Shown here: piece after piece, positions 1 to 8,223 of the stretch
How positions within the stretch are numbered: the first letter of the stretch is position 1
Layout of the letters: every line of letters starts with the position of its first letter
Source: Mycolicibacterium duvalii
GTDB lineage: Bacteria > Actinomycetota > Actinomycetes > Mycobacteriales > Mycobacteriaceae
Direction of reading: 5' to 3'
Length of the DNA stretch: 64,000 bases
NCBI RefSeq assembly: GCF_010726645.1
Contig: NZ_AP022563.1
Coordinates: 1,674,001-1,738,000 of the forward strand
The notes under the pieces: model-generated
What the model saw: only the letters and a program-made list of their open reading frames with translations
The model's database searches: none
What the model was told of the DNA's origin: nothing
Translations under genes and position numbers: made by a program

Positions 1-206
1 TACTGGCCATCGGCTTGGCCCACGGCAAGACCAACTGGGTCAAGAACGTGCTGGCGGCCGGTGAGGCCGAGATCCAGATCGGCCGCAACACGCTGCATCT
101 GGTGCGGCCCCGCGTTCTCCCGGCCGGCACCACCGACGAGTCGTTGCCGCGGACCGCCCGGATGCTGGCCAAACGGTCAGGGGTTTTCGTCGCCGAGATC
201 GCGTGA
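1..206 (+). CDS. Nitroreductase/deazaflavin-dependent oxidoreductase family protein (3' part)
   Basis: Only the last ~68 codons are present; the reading frame is open from the left window edge to the TGA at 204-206. The visible peptide (AHGKTNWVKNVLAAGEAEIQ, then a HLVRPRVLP stretch) resembles the C-terminal half of the DUF385 / F420-dependent nitroreductase-fold proteins that are abundant in mycobacteria: a glycine-containing turn, WV(K/R)N, then a beta hairpin. These proteins bind a flavin or the deazaflavin F420. The substrate cannot be told from this fragment. Its end overlaps the convergent gene at 177-650 by 30 bases. Family assignment is moderately sure; function is unknown. Confidence 0.6.
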   Translation, partial: LAIGLAHGKTNWVKNVLAAGEAEIQIGRNTLHLVRPRVLPAGTTDESLPRTARMLAKRSGVFVAEIA

Positions 207-650
207 CGCGCAGCGGGCGCTGATCGCGCCGCTGGCGGCCTCGGCGTCGGCGAGACGGGCAGCCTGGACCGGGTCGGCATTGGGCACGCCGGCGGTGGCC
301 GCGGCGCCGATGTCCATCAACTGGTCGGCGAACCTACGCACGTCGCCGGCCAGCTCGGCCGGGGTCGCCGGGTCCAGCCGGGCCAACAGGTACTGGCCGC
401 CGTCGAGCAGCGCGACGCGGGCGTTCGCGGCCGCGGCCAGCGCGCCGGCGAGGTCGTCGGGGCCGCCGGGCGGTTCGGTGTTGGTGTTGGTCGCCACGGC
501 CCGGCGGACCGTGTCGTAGGCCGAACAGGTCGCCGACACGGCCTCGGCGCGCTGCGTGTCGGTGTGGTCGGGTTCGCCGTCGAACGTTCGCAGGAGCGCG
601 AACACGGCGACGCCGAGAGCCAGCAACGCCACCGCAAGGGCTGATCTCAT
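177..650 (-). CDS. Alanine-rich membrane-anchored hypothetical protein downstream of nadC
   Basis: This 157-residue protein is not recognised as a characterised family. It starts with an N-terminal hydrophobic segment (about residues 4-20, preceded by MR) that could be an uncleaved signal anchor. The rest is an Ala/Asp-rich, mostly helical domain predicted to lie outside the membrane, with two Cys residues (in ATCSAY and SARCAS) that could form a disulfide. It starts 3 bases after the nadC stop, so it is the last gene of the nadA-nadB-nadC transcript. A role in NAD metabolism is not implied by its sequence. The ATG at 650 is the only plausible start. Confidence 0.6.
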   Translation of the reverse strand: MRSALAVALLALGVAVFALLRTFDGEPDHTDTQRAEAVSATCSAYDTVRRAVATNTNTEPPGGPDDLAGALAAAANARVALLDGGQYLLARLDPATPAELAGDVRRFADQLMDIGAAATAGVPNADPVQAARLADAEAASGAISARCASRDLGDENP

Positions 651-653
651 GGG

Positions 654-1511
654 CTACAGATCCAACCCCAGGTCCAGCACCTGCACCGAGTGGGTGAGCG
701 CGCCGACGGCCAGGTAGTCGACCCCGGTGCCGGCGTAGTCGGCGGCGTTCTCCAAAGCCAGCCCGCCCGAGGACTCGAGCATGGTGTGCGATCCGGCCGC
801 GGCGCGCCGCTGCACGGCGATCTGGGTCTGCCACACCGGGAAGTTGTCCAGCAGGACCAGTTCCGCGCCCTCGGCGAGCACCTCGTCGAGTTGCTCGAGC
901 GAGTCGACCTCGACTTCACACGGCAGATCCGGCGCCGCGGCGCGCACGGCGCGCAGTGCCGCGACCACCGAGCCGGCAGCGGCGACGTGGTTGTCCTTGA
1001 TCAGCGCCGCGTCGCCGAGGCCCATGCGGTGGTTGACGCCGCCGCCGACGCGGACCGCGTACTTCTGCACCGTCCGCAGGCCGGGCAGGGTCTTGCGGGT
1101 GTCCCGGATCTGCGCCGAGGTTCCCTCGACCGCCTCGACCCACGCCGCGGTCGTCGTCGCGATGCCCGACAGGTGGCACACCAGGTTCAACAGCGTGCGC
1201 TCGGCGGTGAGCAGGCCCCGAGTGTGCGCCTCGACGGTCAGCGCGGCCTCCCCGGCGCGCAGCCGCGTCCCGTCCGGTCGCCGGTGCACGACGCGGTAGC
1301 CGCCGTCGCCGAGCACCGCGTCGAGCACCATCATGGCCAGCTCCGAGCCGGCCAGGACGCCGGGTTCGCGCGCCACCACCGACGCCGTGGTGGTGGCGTC
1401 GACAGCCACGGTGGCCAGCGTCGTCACATCGGGCCCGTAGCGCAGGTCTTCGTCGAGCGCGCGGGTGATCACCGCGCGTGCGTCGGCGCGTTCGGCGTCG
1501 GTGAGCTCCAT
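654..1511 (-). CDS. nadC: Nicotinate-nucleotide pyrophosphorylase (quinolinate phosphoribosyltransferase)
   Basis: Cytosolic enzyme of de novo NAD synthesis: quinolinate plus PRPP gives nicotinate mononucleotide, CO2 and PPi. The 285-residue length is typical of bacterial NadC. Recognisable segments are RDTRKTLPGLR (PRPP/quinolinate-binding Arg/Lys), KYAVRVGGGVNHRMGL, IKDNHV and EVEVDS, ending in a barrel with ESSGGL. The ATG at 1511 is preferred over an in-frame GTG two codons upstream because it forms an ATGA overlap with the nadB stop, implying translational coupling. Third gene of nadA-nadB-nadC, presumably under NrtR control from the nadA promoter. Confidence 0.96.
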   Translation of the reverse strand: MELTDAERADARAVITRALDEDLRYGPDVTTLATVAVDATTTASVVAREPGVLAGSELAMMVLDAVLGDGGYRVVHRRPDGTRLRAGEAALTVEAHTRGLLTAERTLLNLVCHLSGIATTTAAWVEAVEGTSAQIRDTRKTLPGLRTVQKYAVRVGGGVNHRMGLGDAALIKDNHVAAAGSVVAALRAVRAAAPDLPCEVEVDSLEQLDEVLAEGAELVLLDNFPVWQTQIAVQRRAAAGSHTMLESSGGLALENAADYAGTGVDYLAVGALTHSVQVLDLGLDL

Positions 1512-3064
1512 CAGCACCCCGCCGGGGTGAGACCGAGGGCGCCACGGCGGCTACTGAACGCCTGCGCCGGGTCGGTGTCGGGGAAGTCCGCGCGGTGGTG
1601 GCAGCCGCGGGTTTCGGTGCGGGCCAGCGCCGCCTCCGCCACAGTGGCCGCCACGGCGGTCAATGCGGCGTCCTCGACGTCGCGGCGGGTGACCAGGGTG
1701 CGGGGTCTCGCCTCCGCGAAGCGGTCGATCGCGTCGCGCAGTCCCGCGCCGCTGCGTACCACCGACGCGTGTCGGGTCATCATCGCCTGCAGCTCGGCGC
1801 GCGGCAGCACGGGACGCACCGGAGCGTCGGGGGTCACGACCCGGGCGGGTCCAGCGACCGCGGCGTGGCCGGCGGCCGCACGACCGGCCCGGCCGCCGAC
1901 GACGAGCCCTTCGAGCAGGCTGTTGGATGCCAGGCGGTTGGCGCCGTGCATTCCGGTGCGGGCGACCTCACCGGCGGCGAAGAGCCCCGGCAGCGCGGTC
2001 CGACCGTCGACGTCGGTGACGACGCCGCCACAGCTGTAGTGGGCGCCGGGTATCACCGGAATCGGCTGGTGCGCCGGATCGATGCCGGCCGCCAGGCAGG
2101 CGGCGGTGACGGTCGGAAACCGGGCGGCCAGGTGGGGCACGGTGCGCGCGTCGAGGTAGACGCAGTCATCTCCGGTGGCGGTCAGGCGGGCCTCGATCGC
2201 CGCGGCCACGACATCGCGCGGCGCCAGGTCGCCCATCGGGTGCACACCGGCGGTCACCGAAACACCGTGCCGGTCGATCAGCGTGGCGCCCTCACCGCGT
2301 AAGGCCTCGGTGATCAGCGGGCGGCGGCCACCGGCATCGGCGGTGTAGAGCATCGTCGGGTGGAACTGGATGAACTCGATGTCGGCGGCGGGCAGGCCGG
2401 CCCACAACGCCAGTGCCACCCCGTCGCCGGTGGAGCCGTCGGGGTTGGTGGTGGCCTGATACAGGTGCCCCAGTCCCCCGGTGGCCAGAATGACCGCCGG
2501 CGCATGGATGACGCCGAGGCCGTCGGCGCTGCGCACCAGCACACCGGCCACCGCCCCGTCGTCGACGAGTACCTCCAGCGCCAGGTGGTCCCGACGGACG
2601 TCGAGGCTGGTGGCGGCGTGGTTGAGCGCACGCTGCACCTCCGCGCCGGTGGCGTCGCCGCCGGCGTGCACGATCCGTCGGCGCGAATGGCCGCCCTCCC
2701 TGGTCAACGCCCAGCGCCCCGGCGTCGATTCGTCGAAAACCGCTCCCGCGCCGACGAGTTCGCGGACAGCGTGATACCCGTCGGCGACGATCGAGCGCAC
2801 CGCGACCGGGTCGCACAGGCCGGCTCCCGCGACGATCGTGTCGGCGACATGGGCGTCGACGGAGTCGTCGGTGTCCGGTAGCACGACCGCGATGCCGCCC
2901 TGAGCGTAGAAGGTGGCCGTCTGCTCAGCCTTGCTGAGCAGCACCACCGTGCGGCCCTGCCGATGTGCGGCCAGCGCCGCGGCGAGCCCCGCCACACCGG
3001 TGCCGACCACGACGACGTCGGCGCGCTGCCGCCACATGCCCGCGCCGCCGCAGGCTGGAGTCAT
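1511..3064 (-). CDS. nadB: L-aspartate oxidase
   Basis: Flavoenzyme that oxidises L-aspartate to iminoaspartate, the substrate NadA condenses with dihydroxyacetone phosphate. The 517-residue protein opens with an FAD dinucleotide-binding motif ([17 protein letters not shown]), followed by the QGGIAVV loop, the [18 protein letters not shown] active-site segment of the succinate dehydrogenase/aspartate oxidase family, a second FAD segment ([12 protein letters not shown]) and [20 protein letters not shown]. The frame is open well upstream, but the start at 3064 overlaps the nadA stop as ATGA and yields the expected family length. Middle gene of the NAD operon. Confidence 0.96.
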   Translation of the reverse strand: MTPACGGAGMWRQRADVVVVGTGVAGLAAALAAHRQGRTVVLLSKAEQTATFYAQGGIAVVLPDTDDSVDAHVADTIVAGAGLCDPVAVRSIVADGYHAVRELVGAGAVFDESTPGRWALTREGGHSRRRIVHAGGDATGAEVQRALNHAATSLDVRRDHLALEVLVDDGAVAGVLVRSADGLGVIHAPAVILATGGLGHLYQATTNPDGSTGDGVALALWAGLPAADIEFIQFHPTMLYTADAGGRRPLITEALRGEGATLIDRHGVSVTAGVHPMGDLAPRDVVAAAIEARLTATGDDCVYLDARTVPHLAARFPTVTAACLAAGIDPAHQPIPVIPGAHYSCGGVVTDVDGRTALPGLFAAGEVARTGMHGANRLASNSLLEGLVVGGRAGRAAAGHAAVAGPARVVTPDAPVRPVLPRAELQAMMTRHASVVRSGAGLRDAIDRFAEARPRTLVTRRDVEDAALTAVAATVAEAALARTETRGCHHRADFPDTDPAQAFSSRRGALGLTPAGC

Positions 3065-4092
3065 TCCCCGCCGCCGGGTTGTCCGATCTCGATCATCCGC
3101 TGCACGCTCGCCCGGGCGGCGCGCGCGGTGTCGGGATCGACGTGCACTTCGTCCGCCCCCTCGATCAGGCAGCGCAGCATGGCCGCCGGAGTGATCATCT
3201 TCATGTAGCGGCAGGACGCCCGGTCGTTGACCGCGCGGAAGTCGACCTCGGGTGCCGCGCGCCGCAGCTGGTGGAGCATGCCCACCTCGGTGGCGACCAG
3301 CACCTGGCGCGCGCCCGTGGCGCGGGCCGCGTCGAGCATGCCTCCGGTGGACAGGATCTTGACCCGCTCCTCCGGGAAGGATCCCTCCCCGGCCAGGTAC
3401 AGAGCCGATGTGGCGCAACCACATTCCGGGTGGACGAACAGTTCGGCGTCCGGGTGCGAGCGGGCCTGTTCGGCGAGTTCGTCACCGTTGATGCCGGCGT
3501 GCACATGGCATTCGCCGGCCCAGATGTGCAGGTTCTGGCGGCCTGTGACGCGGCGGACGTGCGCCCCGAGGAACTGGTCCGGGCCGAACAGCACCTCCCG
3601 ATCGGCGGGAATGGACGCCACTACGTCCACGGCGTTCGACGAGGTGCAACAGATGTCGGTCTCGGCCTTCACCGCGGCCGTGGTGTTCACGTAGGACACC
3701 ACCACCGCGCCGGGATGGTCGGCCTTCCACGCGCGCAGATCGTCGGCGGTGATCGAATCCGCCAGTGAGCACCCCGCCCGCTGGTCGGGGATCAGCACCG
3801 TCTTGTCCGGTGACAGGATCTTGGCCGTCTCAGCCATGAAGTGCACCCCGGCGAACACGATGGTGTCCTCCGGGGCGTCGGCGGCGATGCGGGACAGCGC
3901 CAGCGAGTCGCCCACGTGGTCGGCGACGTCCTGAATGGCGGGCAGCTGGTAGTTGTGCGCCAGCAGCGTCGCGCCGCGCAGATCGAGCAGGCGGCGCACC
4001 TCAGCGGCCCACGCCCGGCCCGGCTCGACCCCCGTGAACCCGTCCGGACCGTCGACGATCCGGTCCGCGAGCTCATCAGCAGTGATGGTCAT
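3061..4092 (-). CDS. nadA: Quinolinate synthase A
   Basis: [4Fe-4S] enzyme that condenses iminoaspartate with dihydroxyacetone phosphate to quinolinate. At 343 residues it is the usual size. Motifs include [25 protein letters not shown], the first cluster Cys in [27 protein letters not shown] with the second Cys, HPECGC and the final CRYMKMITP. The ATG at 4092 is chosen because a purine-rich ribosome site (GGGAAAGGGGG) lies just upstream and the length fits; the open frame continues upstream only through the promoter. First gene of nadABC; a palindrome at 4118-4140 shared with nrtR lies 25 bases upstream. Confidence 0.97.
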   Translation of the reverse strand: MTITADELADRIVDGPDGFTGVEPGRAWAAEVRRLLDLRGATLLAHNYQLPAIQDVADHVGDSLALSRIAADAPEDTIVFAGVHFMAETAKILSPDKTVLIPDQRAGCSLADSITADDLRAWKADHPGAVVVSYVNTTAAVKAETDICCTSSNAVDVVASIPADREVLFGPDQFLGAHVRRVTGRQNLHIWAGECHVHAGINGDELAEQARSHPDAELFVHPECGCATSALYLAGEGSFPEERVKILSTGGMLDAARATGARQVLVATEVGMLHQLRRAAPEVDFRAVNDRASCRYMKMITPAAMLRCLIEGADEVHVDPDTARAARASVQRMIEIGQPGGGE

Positions 4093-4117
4093 CACCGCCC
4101 CCTTTCCCAAAACCGAG

Positions 4118-4140
4118 GTTTTCGACTTACAATCGAAAAC
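4118..4140. promoter_or_regulatory. Palindromic operator between nadA and nrtR (probable NrtR box)
   Basis: Two perfect 8-base arms, GTTTTCGA (4118-4125) and TCGAAAAC (4133-4140), are separated by 7 bases. The right arm ends one base before the nrtR ATG, and the site lies 25 bases before nadA. A divergent promoter position next to a NrtR-family gene is the classical arrangement for this regulator, which represses NAD synthesis genes and responds to ADP-ribose or NAD-related ligands. Seen: the palindrome and its place. Inferred: that NrtR binds it. Confidence 0.82.
4128..4133 (+). promoter_or_regulatory. -10 element of nrtR, predicted leaderless start
   Basis: TACAAT lies inside the operator loop and ends 7 bases before the nrtR ATG, so transcription should begin at or within a base or two of the start codon. 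A repressor bound to the surrounding palindrome would occlude this hexamer, which fits autoregulation. Confidence 0.6.
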
Positions 4141-4845
4141 ATGGTTCATAGTAGCACCGAGCACGAGGTGTTGGCAGCGGTGCTCCAGGTTCGCCCCCTC
4201 GACGAGTCCGACCCCGCCGGGAAATCCGCACTTCACGTGCTGTTGTGGCAACGCGCGCTGGAGCCCGAACAGGGCAAGTGGTCGCTACCCGGCGGGCGCC
4301 TGGGCGCCGACGAAGACCTGACGAGTTCGGTGCGCCGGCAGTTGGCCGAGAAGGTCGACCTTCGTGAACTGGCCCACCTCGAACAGCTCGCGGTCTTCTC
4401 CGATCCCCGCCGAGTGCCCGGGCCCCGCACGATCGCGTCGACCTTCCTGGGGCTGGTGCCCTCCCCGGCCACCCCGGAGTTGCCGGCCGACACCCGATGG
4501 CATCCGGTCGACGAGCTGCCGCCGATGGCGTTCGACCACGCGCCGATGGTGCAGCACGCCCATCACCGGCTGGCGGCCAAACTGTCCTACACCAACATCG
4601 GATTCGCGCTGGCGCCAGCAGAATTCGCGCTGTCGACACTGCGCGACATCTACAGCGCGGCCCTGGGCTACCAGGTCGACGCGACCAACCTGCAGCGTGT
4701 GCTGGAGCGTCGTCAGGTGATCACCCGCACCGGCACCACGGCACGCTCGGGCCGCAGCGGAGGTCGACCGGCGGCGCTGTACCGCTTCACCGAAGCGCGC
4801 TACCGCGTCACCGACGAATTCGCCGCATTGCGTCCACCCGGGTGA
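4141..4845 (+). CDS. nrtR: NrtR-family (Nudix-related) transcriptional regulator of NAD synthesis
   Basis: The 234-residue protein has an N-terminal Nudix-fold domain (about residues 1-140) and a C-terminal winged-helix domain (about 150-230, including [17 protein letters not shown], a [13 protein letters not shown] wing and a DEFAAL tail). The Nudix box, [20 protein letters not shown], has lost catalytic acidic residues of the canonical G-x5-E-x7-REUxEExGU pattern (RQ for RE, EK for EE), as expected for a ligand-sensing rather than hydrolytic Nudix domain. It is divergent from nadABC across a palindrome, so its likely job is repression of that operon and of itself. The ATG at 4141 directly follows the operator; no ribosome site is present. 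Confidence 0.9.
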   Translation: MVHSSTEHEVLAAVLQVRPLDESDPAGKSALHVLLWQRALEPEQGKWSLPGGRLGADEDLTSSVRRQLAEKVDLRELAHLEQLAVFSDPRRVPGPRTIASTFLGLVPSPATPELPADTRWHPVDELPPMAFDHAPMVQHAHHRLAAKLSYTNIGFALAPAEFALSTLRDIYSAALGYQVDATNLQRVLERRQVITRTGTTARSGRSGGRPAALYRFTEARYRVTDEFAALRPPG

Positions 4846-4854
4846 GTCGACTGG

Positions 4855-4881
4855 ATTCTTAAAGCACTCTTAAGTAAGAAT
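4855..4881. promoter_or_regulatory. Inverted repeat upstream of the lipase gene
   Basis: ATTCTTA (4855-4861) and TAAGAAT (4875-4881) form perfect 7-base arms around a 13-base AT-rich spacer, ending 6 bases before the ATG at 4888. CTTAA is also repeated inside the spacer. Its place across the expected core promoter suggests a repressor operator; the regulator is unknown. Confidence 0.5.
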
Positions 4882-4887
4882 GCCTGG

Positions 4888-6237
4888 ATGGACTTGGGCA
4901 GCGTGGCACGGTCGACCGGTGCGGAGTGGATCGGTCAGGCGCCGCACGAGCCGCTGCGCAGCGCACGTCCGGTAATCCCCAGCGAAGATCCGTTCTATCG
5001 GCCTCCCGAGGGCTTCGAGCACGCCCGCCCGGGCACGGTGCTGCGGACCCGTGACGTCGAGCTGGCCTTCCTCGGCATCATCCGGCAGAAGCTGGTCGCC
5101 ACCCAGCTGCTGTACCGCACCACCGACCTCAACGGCACCGCGCAGGCCACGGTGACCACGGTGATCAGCCCCGCGGAGCGGTCCGACCGCACGCCGCTGC
5201 CGATCGTGTCCTACCAGTGCGCCATCGACGCCGTGGCCGGCCGCTGCTTCCCGTCGTACGCGCTGCGCCGCGGCGCCAAGGCCATCGGGTCGTTCGCCCA
5301 GTTCGAGTTCCTGCTGGTGGCAGCGGCGCTGGCCGAGGGCTGGGCGGTCTCGGTCCCCGACCACGAGGGACCCTCCGGCATGTGGGGCGCGCCGCACGAA
5401 CCCGGCTACCACGTCCTCGACGGGGTCCGCGCGGCGATCAACCACCAATCGTTCGGGCTGAGCCCGGAGTCCCCGGTGGGTCTGTGGGGTTATTCGGGCG
5501 GCGGACTGGCGTCTGCGTGGGCCGCCGAAGTGCACGACAGCTACGCGCCCGAGCTCAACCTGGTCGGCGCCGTCCTGGGATCCCCGGTCGGCGATCTCGG
5601 TCACGCATTCAAGCGCCTCAACGGCAGCATCTACTCCGGTCTGCCCGCGCTCGTCGTGGCCGCCCTGACCCACGTCTACCCGGACCTGCACCGGATCATC
5701 GACGAGCACGCCACCGTCGAAGGCAAGGCCAAGCTGGCCCGCATCGAGAAGATGACCACCGCGCACGCGCTGCTGTCGTTCCTCGGCCGCGACATGGGCA
5801 CGATGATCGACCGCCCCCTCGAGGAGATCCTGCTGACCCCGGTGGTGCAGAAGGTGTTCGCCGACATCAAACTCGGCACCTGCGCGCCGAAGACGCCCGT
5901 GCTGATCGTGCAGGCCGTGCATGACCGGATCGTGTCGGTCGACGACATCGACGTGTTGACCGAGACGTACACCCGCGGCGGAGCCAGCGTGACCTACCAC
6001 CGCGACATGTTCAGCGAACATCTGCTGCTGCACCCGATGTCGGCTCCGATGACGCTGCGCTGGTTGCGGGACCGGTTCGCCGGCCGGCCGCTCGGCGCAC
6101 ACATCGCCCGCACCAAGTGGCCCACGCTGCTGAACCCGGCGACCTACCGGGGCATGCTGACGCTGACCAAGATCACCGCCAAGGTCCTCACGGGACGACG
6201 GGTGGAACGTCAGCCTCTGTCGCGATTCGATCAGTGA
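4888..6237 (+). CDS. Secretory-lipase-family alpha/beta hydrolase (Rv1592c-like)
   Basis: A 449-residue alpha/beta hydrolase of the LIP (secretory lipase) family. It shows the oxyanion/strand region [23 protein letters not shown], a nucleophile elbow GYSGGGLAS with catalytic Ser at about residue 203, a late Asp in [14 protein letters not shown] and a catalytic His candidate in FSEHLLLHP. Family members hydrolyse fatty-acyl esters. No clear cleavable signal peptide is visible, so secretion is uncertain. The same position next to nrtR is occupied by Rv1592c in M. tuberculosis (recalled). An inverted repeat lies directly upstream. Its last 50 bases are antiparallel to the DUF2567 gene. Confidence 0.85.
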   Translation: MDLGSVARSTGAEWIGQAPHEPLRSARPVIPSEDPFYRPPEGFEHARPGTVLRTRDVELAFLGIIRQKLVATQLLYRTTDLNGTAQATVTTVISPAERSDRTPLPIVSYQCAIDAVAGRCFPSYALRRGAKAIGSFAQFEFLLVAAALAEGWAVSVPDHEGPSGMWGAPHEPGYHVLDGVRAAINHQSFGLSPESPVGLWGYSGGGLASAWAAEVHDSYAPELNLVGAVLGSPVGDLGHAFKRLNGSIYSGLPALVVAALTHVYPDLHRIIDEHATVEGKAKLARIEKMTTAHALLSFLGRDMGTMIDRPLEEILLTPVVQKVFADIKLGTCAPKTPVLIVQAVHDRIVSVDDIDVLTETYTRGGASVTYHRDMFSEHLLLHPMSAPMTLRWLRDRFAGRPLGAHIARTKWPTLLNPATYRGMLTLTKITAKVLTGRRVERQPLSRFDQ

Positions 6238-6829
6238 GCACCCTCGGATAGTCCACCGGTGGCCACGCGCCGAGGTCGTCGCGCGGTGTCGACACCGCGG
6301 CCAGCACGTACACCCCGGCGATCACGGCGGCCGGCAGTAACAGCGTCAGCGCGATCTGCCAGGGGGTGTGTCCGAAGAACACCGCCGGCGCCTCGATGAT
6401 GTAGTGCACGCGGCGGTCCTCGGACACCGGTGCCGTCGCGACGTCGACCGCACCGTAGCGCCAGCGCGCCACCAGCGCACCGGTCCCCGCGGCTGCGACC
6501 GCCGCACCGACCGCACCGACGCTGAGCGCGGCCGTCATCGCCGGGCCGCGGTGGGCCCGCCACTGCCACGCCCACACCGCCGCCACGACGGCCAGCACAC
6601 AGAGCATGCCGCAGAACAGCGCCGCCGCGGTGAACCAATGGTCGGCCTCGCTACCCAGGGCCGCCTTGACGCGGTCCCCGCTGCGGGTGAGCGCCACGAC
6701 ACCGCGGATGGGCGGGGCCAGCAGCCCCCACACCGCCCCCACCAGCGCGCCGGCGGCGACCAGCGCCGACACGGTCCGCAGCAACGCGCGGGGCCGGGAG
6801 ACCGTCGGTTCGGACACCGCGGGGGTCAT
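6188..6829 (-). CDS. DUF2567 family membrane protein
   Basis: A 213-residue integral membrane protein with about four hydrophobic segments: around residues 18-40 ([20 protein letters not shown]), 68-88 ([20 protein letters not shown]), 98-120 and 165-188 ([20 protein letters not shown]). A soluble loop lies between the third and fourth. It corresponds to the mycobacterial DUF2567 family next to bioB; the function is unknown. The ATG at 6829 forms an ATGA overlap with the bsaP stop, so it is the third gene of bioB-bsaP-DUF2567. Its 3' end overlaps the convergent lipase gene by 50 bases. Confidence 0.8.
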   Translation of the reverse strand: MTPAVSEPTVSRPRALLRTVSALVAAGALVGAVWGLLAPPIRGVVALTRSGDRVKAALGSEADHWFTAAALFCGMLCVLAVVAAVWAWQWRAHRGPAMTAALSVGAVGAAVAAAGTGALVARWRYGAVDVATAPVSEDRRVHYIIEAPAVFFGHTPWQIALTLLLPAAVIAGVYVLAAVSTPRDDLGAWPPVDYPRVLTDRIATEADVPPVVP

Positions 6830-7053
6830 CGGTACAGATCCAGGTCGCGCGAGTCGACCAGACCGTGGCGTGAGCACTTGGCCCACCATCCGTCCGGGCG
6901 CACCTGCACGATCATCCGGCGGCCACACGCGGCGCAGAAGCGGGGCGGTTCCAGACCGAGCTCCGCCGCGGTCGGAACAGTGCTGTCGGCCGGACCGCCG
7001 GTATAGACGTTGTAGGTTCCCGCGCCCACCGGCGCCGGGAGATCGGCGATCAT
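6826..7053 (-). CDS. bsaP: Biotin synthase auxiliary protein
   Basis: A 75-residue protein whose end carries [20 protein letters not shown] followed by KCSRHG: a CxxC pair plus a third Cys and a His, giving a compact metal or Fe-S binding site. This matches the BsaP/Rv1590 family, reported to be required for turnover by mycobacterial BioB, probably in handling the auxiliary iron-sulfur cluster that donates sulfur. It overlaps bioB by ATGA at 7053 and DUF2567 by ATGA at 6829, so it is produced in step with its partner enzyme. The length and cysteine pattern make the assignment strong; the biochemical role comes from the literature. Confidence 0.88.
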   Translation of the reverse strand: MIADLPAPVGAGTYNVYTGGPADSTVPTAAELGLEPPRFCAACGRRMIVQVRPDGWWAKCSRHGLVDSRDLDLYR

Positions 7054-8048
7054 CACAGGCTGGCGTTGAGCGCCTTGATCGGCATCTGCAGGTCGTCGAG
7101 CAGCTCGAGATCCGCCTCGGCGGGGCGTCCCAGCGTGGTCAGGTAATTGCCGACGATCACGGCGTTGATGCCGCCGAGAATGCCCTTCTTGGCGCCCAGG
7201 TCGCCGAGGGTGATCTCGCGGCCGCCCGCAAAACGCAGCATGGTGCGCGGCAGCGCCAGACGGAAGGCCGCGACAGCCCGCAGCGCCTCGCCGGCCGGCA
7301 ACACCTCCAGGTCGCCGAACGGGGTGCCCGGACGCGGATTGAGGAAGTTCAGCGGGACCTCGTGCGGATCCAGCTCGGCCAGGTTGGCGGCGAACTCCGC
7401 GCGCTGCTCCAGCGTCTCGCCCATGCCGAGGATGCCGCCGCAGCAGACCTCCATACCGGCCTCGCGCACCATCTGCAGTGTGCCCCAGCGCTCTTCCCAG
7501 GAATGGGTGGTGACGACGTTGGTGAAGAACGACCGGGCGGTCTCCAGATTGTGGTTGTAGCGGTGCACACCCATCGCCGCGAGCTGGTCGACCTGCTCCT
7601 GGGTGAGCATGCCCAACGAGCACGCGATCTGGATGTCGACCTCATTGCGGATGGCTTCGATACCGGCAGCCACCTGGGCCAGCAGCCGCTCGTCGGGGCC
7701 GCGCACCGCGGCGACGATGCAGAATTCCGTCGCGCCGGTCTTGGCCGTCTGCTTGGCGGCCTCGACCAGGCTCGGGATGTCCAACCAGGCGCTGCGCACC
7801 GGCGAGGCGAAAAGGCCGGACTGTGAACAGAAGTGGCAGTCCTCGGGACAGCCGCCGGTCTTGAGGCTGATGATGCCTTCGACCTCGACGTCGGGACCGC
7901 ACCACCGCATGCGCACGTCATGAGCGAGCGCCAGCAGGTCGTCGAGTTGGTCGTCGGGCAACTGCAGCACCTGCAGGGTCTGCTCCTGGTCGAGACCTTC
8001 GCCGCGCTCGAGTACCTGCTCGCGGGCCACCGCCAGAATGTCGCTCAC
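7053..8048 (-). CDS. bioB: Biotin synthase
   Basis: Radical SAM enzyme that inserts sulfur into dethiobiotin, the last step of biotin synthesis. The 331-residue protein has the radical SAM cluster motif [10 protein letters not shown], followed by [10 protein letters not shown], the IACSLGM region, [12 protein letters not shown] and FLNPRPGTP. The GTG at 8048 is chosen: it is preceded by a GGAAGG ribosome site with 8-base spacing and fits the family length. The frame stays open farther upstream, but only by reading through the 25-bp repeat array. First gene of bioB-bsaP-DUF2567, divergent from bioQ and probably controlled by it. Confidence 0.97.
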   Translation of the reverse strand: MSDILAVAREQVLERGEGLDQEQTLQVLQLPDDQLDDLLALAHDVRMRWCGPDVEVEGIISLKTGGCPEDCHFCSQSGLFASPVRSAWLDIPSLVEAAKQTAKTGATEFCIVAAVRGPDERLLAQVAAGIEAIRNEVDIQIACSLGMLTQEQVDQLAAMGVHRYNHNLETARSFFTNVVTTHSWEERWGTLQMVREAGMEVCCGGILGMGETLEQRAEFAANLAELDPHEVPLNFLNPRPGTPFGDLEVLPAGEALRAVAAFRLALPRTMLRFAGGREITLGDLGAKKGILGGINAVIVGNYLTTLGRPAEADLELLDDLQMPIKALNASL

Positions 8049-8087
8049 CGATCGCCTTCCGTCCGTTACCTGAAAACCGTCGGCGAG

Positions 8088-8202
8088 CCGACAGTTGAAC
8101 ACGTCGGTCGAACCGACAGTTGAACACGTCGGTCGAACCGACAGTTGAACACGTCGGTCGAACCGACAGTTGAACACGTCGGTCGAACCGACAGTTGAAC
8201 AC
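8088..8202. repeat. 25-bp tandem repeat array in the bioB-bioQ intergenic region
   Basis: Four identical copies of a 25-bp unit (8088-8112, 8113-8137, 8138-8162, 8163-8187) are followed by a 15-base partial copy that runs into the 13-bp palindrome at 8196. The unit begins CCGACAGTTGAACAC and ends GTCGGTCGAA. Each junction forms GTCGG-TCGAA-CCGAC, a 5-bp-stem hairpin (8103-8117, 8128-8142, 8153-8167, 8178-8192). Each unit also holds a TGAAC half-site like that of the palindrome. If the bioB transcript starts near the palindrome, the array lies in its 5' leader as four tandem hairpins. Confidence 0.9.
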
Positions 8203-8208
8203 CGTTCA
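8196..8208. promoter_or_regulatory. BioQ operator at the bioQ/bioB promoter
   Basis: TGAACACCGTTCA is a palindrome with 5-base arms around ACC. The identical 13-mer recurs at the bioA/bioF junction (11171-11183). It matches the TGAAC-N3-GTTCA form reported for the actinobacterial biotin repressor BioQ. It lies immediately upstream of the bioQ -10 and between bioQ and bioB. Confidence 0.85.
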
Positions 8209-8211
8209 GGT

Positions 8212-8217
8212 TAGGCT
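8212..8217 (+). promoter_or_regulatory. -10 element of bioQ, predicted leaderless start
   Basis: TAGGCT ends 6 bases before the GTG at 8224, which places the expected transcription start on the G of the start codon. The operator ends 3 bases upstream of the hexamer, so bound BioQ should block RNA polymerase. Confidence 0.6.
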
Positions 8218-8223
8218 ACCGGC

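Noticed and set aside
3065..3424. Upstream extension of nadB
   Set aside because: It lies wholly within nadA; the ATGA overlap at 3061-3064 and normal NadB length define the start.
4141..4845. Active ADP-ribose Nudix hydrolase
   Set aside because: The Nudix box lacks key acidic residues and a winged-helix domain follows, so a regulator is the better call.
8049..8177. Extended N-terminus of BioB through the repeat array
   Set aside because: The extra residues are translated repeat DNA, and the GTG at 8048 has a good GGAAGG ribosome site and the family length.
8088..8202. Possible CRISPR array
   Set aside because: The units are contiguous 25-mers with no spacers and no cas genes nearby; they are a simple tandem repeat tied to the BioQ operator.
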